This document shows, piece by piece, positions 1 through 7,258 of a DNA stretch of 33,471 bases (positions within the stretch are counted from its first letter, which is position 1; each line of letters begins with the position of its first letter). The position numbers and the translations under genes are program-made. Under the pieces are notes generated by a model. The model searched no databases, was not told where the DNA came from, and worked only from the letters and a program-made list of their open reading frames with translations. Origin of the DNA: Rhodospirillales bacterium (GTDB taxonomy: Bacteria > Pseudomonadota > Alphaproteobacteria > UBA828); NCBI GenBank assembly GCA_028818565.1, contig JAPPNV010000053.1:1-33471 (forward strand), given 5' to 3'.

Positions 1-1
1 G

Positions 2-16
2 GAACATATTGAGAAC
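2..16. promoter_or_regulatory. Candidate LexA (SOS) box, alphaproteobacterial type
   Basis: The sequence is GAAC, seven bases, GAAC. That is the reverse complement of GTTC-N7-GTTC, the direct-repeat operator known for LexA in Alphaproteobacteria. The seven-base spacer is AT-rich. The box lies about 200 bases before the first gene of the operon and at the window edge, so it may serve a gene to the left, a lost gene near position 41, or the operon. The match is exact by eye; binding is inferred. Confidence 0.55.
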
Positions 17-67
17 ATACCCTCTTCACGGCGGAGTGTCATGGATAAGCAGGAAAAAGTTTGTTGT

Positions 68-116
68 GGTCCTGAGCGGACTGGACGTCCCCTGGGCGGT
101 CCCGAGCGGTCCGGAG
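68..116. repeat. Weak 15-bp-periodic array in the leader
   Basis: Units at 68-82, 83-97 and 98-112 begin GGTCCTGAGCGGACT, GGACGTCCCCTGGGC and GGTCCCGAGCGGTCC. The first and third are close and the middle one is poor. The period equals that of the 15-bp family found throughout the operon, and the CCGAG core resembles its GGCCCGAG subtype. Relationship to that family is tentative. Confidence 0.35.
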
Positions 117-118
117 TA

Positions 119-147
119 TACTTAACCCATTGTTTTTACACTATTAT
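119..147 (+). promoter_or_regulatory. AT-rich promoter-like patch before the operon
   Basis: This is the most AT-rich stretch in the leader. TATTAT at 142-147 could act as a -10 element, and a weak TACTTA lies 17 bases upstream. It is the only promoter-like patch between the left edge and the first gene. No strong -35 hexamer is present, so the assignment rests mainly on composition and position. Confidence 0.25.
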
Positions 148-216
148 CCCCGTTGACAGGCGTGATTCTCCGGGCTCTCCTGCGCTCCCTTCATGGCCGC
201 AGGAGGCGACGCGGAG

Positions 217-1884
217 ATGCAACCCGGACGGTTTTCCGATCTCGTCGAGACCTTTTGCCTGGGTCTCCGGGCGCCCGATCGGCGCCATCGGCGCCGGGTC
301 CGGGGCGCCGTGGCCGCGCTCGTCTGTGCGGGACTGCTGTCGGGCTGCGGAGCGGCGGTCTGGGAGGAGGCGCGCGGCGCGGCCGATGAGGCGGCGCGCG
401 GGATCTCGGCGCTGAGGGAGGCGCCGGAGGGGCCGCGCTTCTCGGCCATCCGGATGATCGAGCGCCCCTGGCTCGGACTGACACGGCAGGAGCGCGCGGC
501 CGACGCGGCCCTGCCCGTGCGGCTGCTTCAGGCGGACGCGGTGACCCTGCCGCTCATGGGGATCGGCGAAGCCTCCGTTCTGGCCCGGCGGATCGAGGCG
601 GCGGCCGGGATTCCTGTGCGCTTCATCGGAGAGGGTCCCGGCAACGGAGACGCCTCCCCGGCCGGCACACCCCCCGGATTCGGCGTCGACCGGCTCTCGC
701 CGGACGGCGGCGTCTGGACCGGTCCTCTCGATGCGCTGCTCGAGACCTGGACGGAGCCGAAGGGCTATGCCTGGCGCTATGGCGGCGACGGCGGCGCCAT
801 CGAGATCGTGCGCCGCGAGTCGGCGGTGTTCCGCATCAACGCGCTCGCCGGCACGCAGCACTACGCGGCGTCCGGCTCGACCGACGACGCCGCGTCGGGC
901 GGCGACGAGGGCGGCGGCGTGCTGACCCGCCAGTCGATCGCGGCCGAGACCGAGTACGACCCCTGGCCCGAGATCGAGGCGCAGGCGAAGGCGCTTGCCG
1001 GACCGGGCGCCTCGGTGACGGCGGCACCGTCGAGCGCGTCGGTGCTGGTCAGCGGCACGCCCCGCGACGTGGACAGGGTGCGGGGCTTCCTGCGACATCT
1101 CAACCGCGAGGTGCTGCGCCCGGTCACGCTCTCGGTGCACGTCTACACGGTGCGCATGGAGCGCGAGGCCGACTACGACTTCGGCCTCGCCGCCCTGGTC
1201 AGGGAGCTGTTTGGCACCTCGGCCCAGCTCGCGGTGTCGCCCGAGTCGGTGGCCATCGTCAGGCCGTCCGCTGCGGTTGGCGACACGCTGTCGGCGACGG
1301 TGCGGGCGCTGTCGCGCGCGGGCACGGTCTCGCGGGTGCTGTCCGCCGACATTCCCTCGCTCAACGGCAAGCCGGCGCAGTTCTTCGAGCTCTACAAGGA
1401 GGCCTACGTCAAGGAGCACCGCACGACGGCGGGCGAGGGCATCGCCCAGACCGAGATCGTGCCGGGAACGGTCTCCTCGGGCTTCGCCGCGAGCTACATC
1501 CCGCGCATCACCGGGCCGGGCGAGGTGCTGGTGCGGCTCTTCGCATCCTTGCGCGACCGTCCGGTGTTCCGCGAGGTCACGGGGGGTGGCGCGACGATTC
1601 AGCTCCCGGCCTACGCCAGCCGCGCGGTGCAGGTGACGCAGCGGATCCGGCGCGGCGAGACGCTGCTGGTGACCGGGTTCTCGAGCAGGCGCGCGGAGGC
1701 GGACGGCTCGGGGACGTTCACGGAAGAGGTGCCGCTTCCCGGTGGCGCGCGGCGGGGTGCGCTGGCGCGCACCGAGCAGGTGCTGCTGGTGAAGGCCGAG
1801 ATCGGCGCGCCGCTCGGAATCATCGAGGCGGCGGAGCTCCCTGGTACGGGGGAACGCCCCGGTCGCCCGGGGAAGCCGCTATGA
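217..1884 (+). CDS. pilN: PilN-type secretin, type IVb pilus outer-membrane lipoprotein
   Basis: This gene encodes a secretin that should form the outer-membrane ring through which the type IVb pilus emerges. The 555-residue length is close to R64 PilN. A basic stretch and a hydrophobic segment end in a lipobox LLSGC with Cys44 as the predicted lipidated residue. Beta-rich N-domains follow, and from about residue 420 the region resembles a secretin barrel: alternating VPGTVSSGF, a GPGEVLVRLF strand, then SRAVQVTQRIRRGETLLVTGF near residues 467-487. I chose ATG 217 because AGGAGG at 201-206 is well spaced; ATG 193 in the same frame lacks a ribosome site. It heads the operon and overlaps PilO2 by four bases. 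An 18-bp-family copy sits near its 3' end (1841-1858). Confidence 0.85.
   Translation: MQPGRFSDLVETFCLGLRAPDRRHRRRVRGAVAALVCAGLLSGCGAAVWEEARGAADEAARGISALREAPEGPRFSAIRMIERPWLGLTRQERAADAALPVRLLQADAVTLPLMGIGEASVLARRIEAAAGIPVRFIGEGPGNGDASPAGTPPGFGVDRLSPDGGVWTGPLDALLETWTEPKGYAWRYGGDGGAIEIVRRESAVFRINALAGTQHYAASGSTDDAASGGDEGGGVLTRQSIAAETEYDPWPEIEAQAKALAGPGASVTAAPSSASVLVSGTPRDVDRVRGFLRHLNREVLRPVTLSVHVYTVRMEREADYDFGLAALVRELFGTSAQLAVSPESVAIVRPSAAVGDTLSATVRALSRAGTVSRVLSADIPSLNGKPAQFFELYKEAYVKEHRTTAGEGIAQTEIVPGTVSSGFAASYIPRITGPGEVLVRLFASLRDRPVFREVTGGGATIQLPAYASRAVQVTQRIRRGETLLVTGFSSRRAEADGSGTFTEEVPLPGGARRGALARTEQVLLVKAEIGAPLGIIEAAELPGTGERPGRPGKPL
1841..1858 (-). repeat. 18-bp family copy, inverted, inside pilN
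   Basis: Read on the minus strand this is GGCGTTCCCCCGTACCAG, close to the tandem units at 10803-10838 and to 17426-17443. In the secretin it encodes part of the C-terminal tail PGTGERPG, after the last recognisable secretin strand. Confidence 0.45.
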
Positions 1885-3305
1885 GCGCGATCGTCGCCGG
1901 CGGGCGGGCCTGGGCGGCAGGGCTCTACTGGCTCGGCCGGGAGGGCCCGCGCGCCACCGCGCGGACGGCGCGCAGGCTGAACCGGCCCTGGTGCGTGCAT
2001 CACGGCGGGCGCACCGGCTTCGCCGCTGCCGATGCGGGCGAGAGCCCGGAGGGCCCTGACCGTGCGGGTCTTGGCCCTGCGGGTCTTCACCCTGAGGGTT
2101 CTGGCCCTGGGGGCCTGCCGGCGCCGGCGCCAGCGCTGCTGGAGCATCTCGGCGGCGCGTTCTGGATGGCGTTGGTCGAGGGCGAGGCGGATCCGTCCGA
2201 TGCCGGCGGCAGGCGCCGCTTTGCGCTGGTGAAGGCGCGGGACGGCGCGGTGCTGGCGGACGGCGACGAGGTCTTCGACGACCGTGGGGCGGCGCTCGCC
2301 GCCTTCGAGCGGGCGCGGGGCCTGGGCTGGGCGCTGCATGCCACGCCGGGGCTCTTGCCCGATCTGGACGGCAAGGACGAGGTGACGCCGCTGGAGCCGG
2401 CGGCGCTCGCCGCGGCGGCCTCTCGGATGGGTACGTCGATCGCGCTGGGCCGTGTGCGGCCGGCGGCGGGGCGGATGCTGGTTCCGCCGGCGGCCCTGAT
2501 CGGCATTGCCGCGCTGATTGCTGCGGGCGCGCTCTGGCTGCAGCGGGACACCCTCGTGGCGTGGCTGGCGCCGCCCGCGCCAGCCCCGGCTCCGGCGGCG
2601 GTGCTACCCGAGCCGGAGGTCTCGGTCTCGGTCGACCCGGCGGCGCTGATCGCGGCCTGCCGGCGGGCGCTGGCGGAGAACCCGCCCTTCATGCCGGGCT
2701 GGCGGATCGAGCGTATCGGCTGCGCGGCCCGCTTCGCCGATGCGGAGATCGTCGCGGCCGTCCCCGGGCTCGTGGGGCGGGCGGTGCTGCTGGTCCGCTG
2801 GCGGCTGGCCGCCGGTCATGCCGGGGCTGTGCAGCGGCGCGTGGCGGAGGCGCATCTCGGCCGCCGGCACGCGGCGGCGGTGTCGGACGGGCGGGCCTGG
2901 GCGGCGGCGCCGCTCGATCCGGTGCTGCGGGAGGCGGATGGGCGGCAGCCGCCGTTTCTCGCGCTGCGCCGGGCCGTCGACAGGAGCTTTGGCGCGCGCG
3001 GCGCCTTGCTCGGCTACGCCCACGACGCGGACGGCGGCTGGCGGATTGCGATCGAGGACCCGGGGCCGCTGTCCCGCCTGGCCGCTCTGGCGGGCGGCAT
3101 CGGCGGGCTCGAGGTCACGGCGCTCTCGCGCGGTGCGGAAGGGAGATGGCGCCTGGAGGCGCGGCCTCTGGCTCCCGAACGCATGACAGCGTCGCAACTC
3201 CGGGCGCTCGGCGTCGCCGCCGATGGCAGCCGCGTCGGGGCGGGGATCGGTTCGGACGACGGAAAGGAGGTTCCTCATGGAACGCGGCATCGTGGCGACT
3301 CGTAG
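1881..3305 (+). CDS. pilO2: PilO2-type type IVb pilus assembly protein
   Basis: The 474-residue product matches the PilO2 layout: a cytoplasmic N-terminal half beginning with a WCVHH-containing segment, one membrane segment at about residues 202-222, and a periplasmic C-terminal half. In type IVb pili PilO2 is thought to join the inner-membrane platform to the PilP/PilN periplasmic parts. It starts on ATG 1881, overlapping the pilN stop (ATGA), and its 3' end overlaps the next gene by 29 bases. Residues about 58-79 come from a degenerate 15-bp tandem array (2051-2117) and read as a Gly/Pro-rich linker, a probable insertion. Family assignment rests on order and overall pattern; no catalytic motif is expected. 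Confidence 0.7.
   Translation: MSAIVAGGRAWAAGLYWLGREGPRATARTARRLNRPWCVHHGGRTGFAAADAGESPEGPDRAGLGPAGLHPEGSGPGGLPAPAPALLEHLGGAFWMALVEGEADPSDAGGRRRFALVKARDGAVLADGDEVFDDRGAALAAFERARGLGWALHATPGLLPDLDGKDEVTPLEPAALAAAASRMGTSIALGRVRPAAGRMLVPPAALIGIAALIAAGALWLQRDTLVAWLAPPAPAPAPAAVLPEPEVSVSVDPAALIAACRRALAENPPFMPGWRIERIGCAARFADAEIVAAVPGLVGRAVLLVRWRLAAGHAGAVQRRVAEAHLGRRHAAAVSDGRAWAAAPLDPVLREADGRQPPFLALRRAVDRSFGARGALLGYAHDADGGWRIAIEDPGPLSRLAALAGGIGGLEVTALSRGAEGRWRLEARPLAPERMTASQLRALGVAADGSRVGAGIGSDDGKEVPHGTRHRGDS
2051..2117. repeat. Degenerate 15-bp tandem array inside pilO2
   Basis: The anchor GGGTCTT recurs at 2066 and 2081, then GGGTTCT at 2096 and GGGCCTG at 2111, all exactly 15 bases apart, with GGGCCCT at 2051. 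The unit GGGTCTTGGCCCTGC matches the cyclic form of the CCCTCGGGCC subtype at about 10 of 15 positions. It encodes a Gly/Pro-rich linker (AGLGPAGLHPEGSGPGGL). Confidence 0.6.
3261..3270 (+). promoter_or_regulatory. Strong ribosome binding site deciding the start at 3277
   Basis: GGAAAGGAGG lies six bases before ATG 3277, inside the end of pilO2. It decides that start over the earlier in-frame ATG at 3223. Confidence 0.7.
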
Positions 3306-4980
3306 ACGGCGTTCGACAGGACACTCGTGCCGGAGAAACGCCCTGAAGGCGGTTCTGCTGGCCGGGGCGGGCGCGGTGGCCATGACCGGCGCGGCGCCGG
3401 TGCCCGCGCAAGTGCCGGATGACGAGCGGGCCTACCGCCGGGAGGCGCTCGCGCATGCGGGCGCGGTGGAGGCCGCGTGGCGCAGGCTCGAGACCTGGAT
3501 CCTGGAGGAGTCGACCGCTGCCGTGGCATGGCCGGGCGCGGTGCCGCCGGCGGAGACCGGATGGCAGGCGTCGTGGACGCTGCGCGGGCTGGAGGCCAGG
3601 TACTGCGACGACGTCCTGCTGGTCTATCTCGCGCCGGAGGAGCTGAAGGGCACGGGCAACGACCACCGCGCGGTCCACGCCGCGCCGCATACCTACGGCG
3701 GCGGCGACCGACCGGTGCTGCACTGGCTCGAGAACGGCAGAGCCGAAGGCGGCGCCGGACGTGCCGCCGTGACGCTCCCCGCCTGCCTGTCCGAGGCTGC
3801 GCACGGAGGGCCGCTGCCGTCCGGGCGCGCGGCGCTGGCGGGCGGGGTGCCCGACCCCTTCCTCAACACCGTCGAGCAGGTGACGCGCGAGCGGCGCGAT
3901 GAGCCCTGTCCCGCCGGCAGGCACGGCGAGGGCCGCACCCTGATCCGGGAGGTGACGCGGGAGCACGACGGGCGCGGCGATCCGGCGGGCGCCCCGGTCG
4001 AGGGGTCGTGGGAGGTGTCGATCGACCTCTGCCGCGACGACTACAGCCAGTGGGAGCATTACACGCTGGCCTGCCACTGGGACGCCGGGCCGCCGCACAA
4101 CCGGCGCATGGAGGGACGGGAGGTGTGGCGCCGGCTGCGGACGGTGACGGCTACGGGCGAGAGCCTGGGGGCGCCCGAGTTCGTGTCGACCAGCTGCTGG
4201 ACCGACGGCGCCCTGCCGCCGGCGCCGGTGCCGGAGGTTACCGAGGCCTCGCACGAGGAGACGAAGTCCGGATCGTGCCCGGCGGGGTATGTCGGCTCGA
4301 TCGGCTACCGGCGCACGGTGACGCTGCGCTCCACGCGCTTCCCCTGGGACGAAGCCCCGGTGACGCAGACCGTCCGCACGCCGTGGACGGTCGAGAGGGA
4401 CGACTGCGAGGCGGAGGCGGAGCCGGACTGGGGCGGGGCGGACCACGGCGACCACGGGGGAGGCCCCGACGGCGGAACGAGCGGCCCCGGCGGCGATGCC
4501 TGCGGCGGCCCTGCGCCCGGTGAGACGACGGGAGACGTCTGCAGCGCGGACGGAATCGGCGGCCTCGGCGGAGACGGAGACGGCGGGGGCGGCGATGGCG
4601 CGGGCGGCAACGGCGGCTGCTTCCTCACCACGGCGGTGACCGAGCGTCGCGGTGAGCCCGACGACGGCCCGACGCTGACGCTGCTGCGGGCCTTCCGCGA
4701 CGGCTACATGACGGGGACGCCGGAGCGGCGGGCGCTGGTCGCCGAGTACTACGCGATCGCGCCGAAGCTGGTGGCGGCGATCCCGGCGGGCCATGCCGAG
4801 TGGGAGCGGATCGCGCTTGCGGTCGACCTGGCCGCGGACGCCATCGCCGACGGGGCCGGGGACGAAGCCTTCGCCGTCTACGTCGAACTGGTGCGCCGGC
4901 TCAGGGAGGACTGGGGGGCGGCGGCCGGGATCTTCGGCCCGAGGGTCCGGCACGAGTGTCTGGCCGGGAAACGGCCGTGA
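3277..4980 (+). CDS. Exported protein with C-terminal CFI-box domain, unknown role in pilus module
   Basis: The 567-residue product has a basic N-region and hydrophobic core ending near APVPAQ, a signal peptide. The body contains two related Cys-containing modules, each with CPAG followed by an Arg/Val-Thr strand (near residues 209 and 334). A long Gly/Asp linker (about 385-445) then leads to GGCFLTTAV (Cys448), followed by LLRAFRDGYM and a YYAIAPKL helix. This is the pattern of the CFI-box C-terminal domain seen on many secreted proteins. Function is unknown; the place between pilO2 and pilP suggests a pilus-associated surface protein. The 15-bp repeat is present twice: as GHSCRR in the signal-peptide N-region and as RVRHECL near the C-terminus. 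Start chosen by the strong ribosome site. Confidence 0.7.
   Translation: MERGIVATRRRRSTGHSCRRNALKAVLLAGAGAVAMTGAAPVPAQVPDDERAYRREALAHAGAVEAAWRRLETWILEESTAAVAWPGAVPPAETGWQASWTLRGLEARYCDDVLLVYLAPEELKGTGNDHRAVHAAPHTYGGGDRPVLHWLENGRAEGGAGRAAVTLPACLSEAAHGGPLPSGRAALAGGVPDPFLNTVEQVTRERRDEPCPAGRHGEGRTLIREVTREHDGRGDPAGAPVEGSWEVSIDLCRDDYSQWEHYTLACHWDAGPPHNRRMEGREVWRRLRTVTATGESLGAPEFVSTSCWTDGALPPAPVPEVTEASHEETKSGSCPAGYVGSIGYRRTVTLRSTRFPWDEAPVTQTVRTPWTVERDDCEAEAEPDWGGADHGDHGGGPDGGTSGPGGDACGGPAPGETTGDVCSADGIGGLGGDGDGGGGDGAGGNGGCFLTTAVTERRGEPDDGPTLTLLRAFRDGYMTGTPERRALVAEYYAIAPKLVAAIPAGHAEWERIALAVDLAADAIADGAGDEAFAVYVELVRRLREDWGAAAGIFGPRVRHECLAGKRP
3319..3336 (+). repeat. 15-bp repeat, single copy, HSCRR frame
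   Basis: GGACACTCGTGCCGGAGA lies in the basic region of a signal peptide and reads GHSCRR. It is the only copy read in this frame. Confidence 0.75.
4936..4963 (-). repeat. 15-bp repeat, about two inverted units at a gene 3' end
   Basis: A shortened GGCCCGAGGGTCC unit is followed by GGCACGAGTGTCTGG, the reverse complement of the consensus. It encodes GPRVRHECLA, a few residues before the stop codon at 4978-4980. Confidence 0.75.
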
Positions 4981-6194
4981 GGCGGTCGGCAACAGGGCTG
5001 CGCCTCCTCTGGGCGGCGGCGGGGCTCGGCGCGATGTTCGCCGGCATCGACGCTGCCTGGGGCGAGTCTCCCGGTCCCAACTACAGTTCGCACGGAGCCG
5101 CGTTCCTCGAGCACCTGCTGTCGGGCCGCGTCTGGGTCCTGGAGCGGCCCAACTCGACGCGCGCCGACGACCGGGGCACGGTCTGGGCGCACTACCACGG
5201 GCCCGACGGCACGCTGCTCGCCTGCGCCCATCTCGGCGGCGCCTATGCGGGGGCCACGGCGCGCTGGCGGGTGGTGGGGTCGAGGGCCTTCCGGGCGCTC
5301 TACAACTACCTCGAGCCCGGTGCGGAGCCGGATCCGGCGAGACGGCGCGGCCACACGCCGATCTTCCACGACCCCGGGACCGGCGCGCTCCACAACGAGA
5401 CGCTGTCGGGAACGAGGTGGCGGATCGCCTCGCGCGGCTGGGTGCAGGAGAGCTGGCCGCGGGCGATGAAGGATGCCTGCCCCGGCCTTGCCGTGCCGGC
5501 CTCGCTGCCGGTCAACGAGCGCCAGACCTCGACCGCCTTCGCCACCATGATGGCGCAGGACCCCGCGGCCTCGGTGCGCAACGCGCCGGGATCGCACCTG
5601 CGCGGGCCGGGCGCCACCGGAGTCGCCGCCGCGCAGCGCCGCGTCACGCTGTCGCGCGCGGACCTTGCGAGGTTCCTCGCCGACAACGACGGCTTCGTGC
5701 TGACCGACACCGCCGGCACCCGCCACGTGCTGGTGCTGGGCGAGGCGGGCGACGAGCTCTGGCTGCTCGCGGACGACGGCGCGGTGGCCGACACCGGGCT
5801 GCTGGTGCCGTCCTCGGACGGGACCGGGATCGCGGTCCACTACGAGGGCCTGCCGATACGGCCCAGATACCGGATCGGCGACGCCCTCCCCTTCCTGCCG
5901 ACGGGCGAGCGTTTCACGGCGATGCGCATGACCGACCGGCTCGCGGCGGAGGGGACGCCGGTGGCGCTGCCCTTCCCGGGTCGCGCCGAGACGGTGGTGC
6001 GTCTGGCCGCCGACGGCACGCTTGCGGCGGAGGGCGACGGTGGGGAGAGAGTCCCCGGAACCTGGCGCTGGTCGCGCGGCGAGCTGGTGATGACGCTGGA
6101 GGGGATCCTCGGGCCAGGGACCGAGGCCCGCTATCCCTGGCGCGTGCTCGCCGGCCAGGCGGGACCGGGGACGCTCGTGCCGGGGATCCGATGA
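4977..6194 (+). CDS. Exported protein of unknown function in the pilus module
   Basis: The 405-residue product begins on GTG 4977, overlapping the previous stop (GTGA). An Arg-containing N-region and hydrophobic stretch end near AAWGES, indicating export. I do not recognise a family. The first half is rich in aromatic and His residues (WAHYHGPDG, LLACAHLGG, near residues 60-85). The second half has repeated beta-strand-like segments (FVLTDTAGTRHVLVLGEAGDELWLL) and a final region resembling a small barrel (GTWRWSRGELVMTLEG). It ends GTLVPGIR, a short degenerate copy of the 15-bp repeat just before the stop. Operon position suggests a periplasmic or surface accessory of the pilus. Confidence 0.65.
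   Translation: MRRSATGLRLLWAAAGLGAMFAGIDAAWGESPGPNYSSHGAAFLEHLLSGRVWVLERPNSTRADDRGTVWAHYHGPDGTLLACAHLGGAYAGATARWRVVGSRAFRALYNYLEPGAEPDPARRRGHTPIFHDPGTGALHNETLSGTRWRIASRGWVQESWPRAMKDACPGLAVPASLPVNERQTSTAFATMMAQDPAASVRNAPGSHLRGPGATGVAAAQRRVTLSRADLARFLADNDGFVLTDTAGTRHVLVLGEAGDELWLLADDGAVADTGLLVPSSDGTGIAVHYEGLPIRPRYRIGDALPFLPTGERFTAMRMTDRLAAEGTPVALPFPGRAETVVRLAADGTLAAEGDGGERVPGTWRWSRGELVMTLEGILGPGTEARYPWRVLAGQAGPGTLVPGIR
6167..6186 (+). repeat. 15-bp repeat, single degenerate copy at a gene 3' end
   Basis: GGGGACGCTCGTGCCGGGGA encodes GTLVPG in the last residues before the stop at 6192-6194 and abuts the start of pilP. Confidence 0.65.
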
Positions 6195-7258
6195 AGGCCG
6201 CGGCACGCAGGCCGGCTCTCGTCCCGGCCGTGGTCCTCTGCGCCGCGTTGACGGTGGCGGCGGACGGCACATGGGCGGGCGGGGAACTCCTGGCGCCGTT
6301 TCCTGGCGCCGCAACGGATGGCGGAGGCAGAACGGCGCAAGTGGCGCCGGAACCCTTGGGCGCGACGGCGGCAAGCCCCGTGGCGCCCGCCGCGCCGGTC
6401 ACGGCCGCGGAGGAGACCGCAAGACCGGCCGAAAACCCCGCCGAACCGGTGACCGGACCCGCCGCGATCGGGAAGCCCGCTGGCAACGGCACAGCGCAAG
6501 ACCGGGCTCGGAATACGCAGGCTGACGTGCCGGCCGGCGGCAGCCGGCTTCTGCGGGCGCTGGCCGGGACGGAGAAGGCGCCGGCCTCGCAGAACGACGG
6601 GACCGCAGGCGCTGCGTCCCGCTCCGGCACGAGTGTCTTCGCTGCCGAGGGCTGTCCCCGCGCGCTGCTGTGGCGGCTGCTGGCGGGCGCGGCCGGGGAG
6701 GCCGACGCGCTGTCGGCGCTCGGGATCGAGCGCGAGATCCTCGCGCTCTGCCGCGAGCGCCAGGAAATCCTCGTTGGCCTGTTCGAGGCGGAAGCCGCGC
6801 TGCGCGAGCTGAGCGCGCCACCGCCGGCCGCGGAACCGGTGGCAAGGACGAGCAAGCCCGTGGCGCCGGCGCCTGCGACGCAGACGATCGCGGCGAGTCG
6901 GGCGGCGACGCCGTCGCCGCTGCGGGCGGCGCTGGTCGCTGCGGAGAACTCGGACGAGGCGGGCCCGAAGGCTCTGGCACGAGTGTCTCCGGCACGAGTG
7001 TCTCCTCGCTACGCGTGGTTTTCGATCATCGGCACCGCGGGCGCGCTCCGTGCCGGCATCACCGACGGATCGGGGGTGTGGTTCGTGCGCGAGGGCGACG
7101 CGCTGCCAGGCGGCGCGAGGATCGCAGCCATCGCCGGGCGCCCGCCAGCGGTCCGGGTGACGGGAGCCGGCGAGGCCTTTGGGCCGGAGACACTCGTGCC
7201 GGAGAGCGGCGAAGCCACCGCGCTGCCGTATCGCGCGCGGCCGGGAGACGCCCCGTGA
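6191..7258 (+). CDS. pilP: PilP-type periplasmic protein of type IVb pilus
   Basis: The 355-residue product has a signal-peptide-like start, a long Ala/Pro-rich linker and a helical segment with ALGIEREILALCRERQEI (residues about 176-193). A C-terminal globular part follows, in which VREGDALPGGARIAAI is typical of PilP-family proteins. PilP would link the inner-membrane platform to the secretin. It starts with an ATGA overlap at 6191 and ends with a GTGA overlap into pilQ, the R64 order. It carries three repeat loci: SGTSV (6623), a tandem ARVSPARVSP (6974) exactly before the conserved domain, and PETLVPE (7185) just after it. The linker is much longer than I would expect and may have grown by repeat insertion. 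Confidence 0.7.
   Translation: MKAAARRPALVPAVVLCAALTVAADGTWAGGELLAPFPGAATDGGGRTAQVAPEPLGATAASPVAPAAPVTAAEETARPAENPAEPVTGPAAIGKPAGNGTAQDRARNTQADVPAGGSRLLRALAGTEKAPASQNDGTAGAASRSGTSVFAAEGCPRALLWRLLAGAAGEADALSALGIEREILALCRERQEILVGLFEAEAALRELSAPPPAAEPVARTSKPVAPAPATQTIAASRAATPSPLRAALVAAENSDEAGPKALARVSPARVSPRYAWFSIIGTAGALRAGITDGSGVWFVREGDALPGGARIAAIAGRPPAVRVTGAGEAFGPETLVPESGEATALPYRARPGDAP
6623..6639 (-). repeat. 15-bp repeat, single inverted copy in pilP linker
   Basis: TCCGGCACGAGTGTCTT encodes SGTSVF in the disordered linker of the PilP-like protein. Confidence 0.75.
6974..7004 (-). repeat. 15-bp repeat, two inverted tandem units
   Basis: Two near-identical GGCACGAGTGTCTCC units lie head to tail and encode ARVSPARVSP, immediately before the conserved C-terminal domain of the PilP-like protein. 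Confidence 0.85.
7185..7206 (+). repeat. 15-bp repeat, single copy in pilP tail
   Basis: An exact GGAGACACTCGTGCC core encodes PETLVPE near the C-terminus of the PilP-like protein. Confidence 0.8.

Noticed and set aside
41-415. Frame starting MDKQEK after the LexA-type box
   Set aside because: After the first residues it becomes Pro/Arg/Gly-rich and overlaps the start of pilN in another frame. The RecA-like start is too short to count. It could be a lost gene end but is not supported as a gene.
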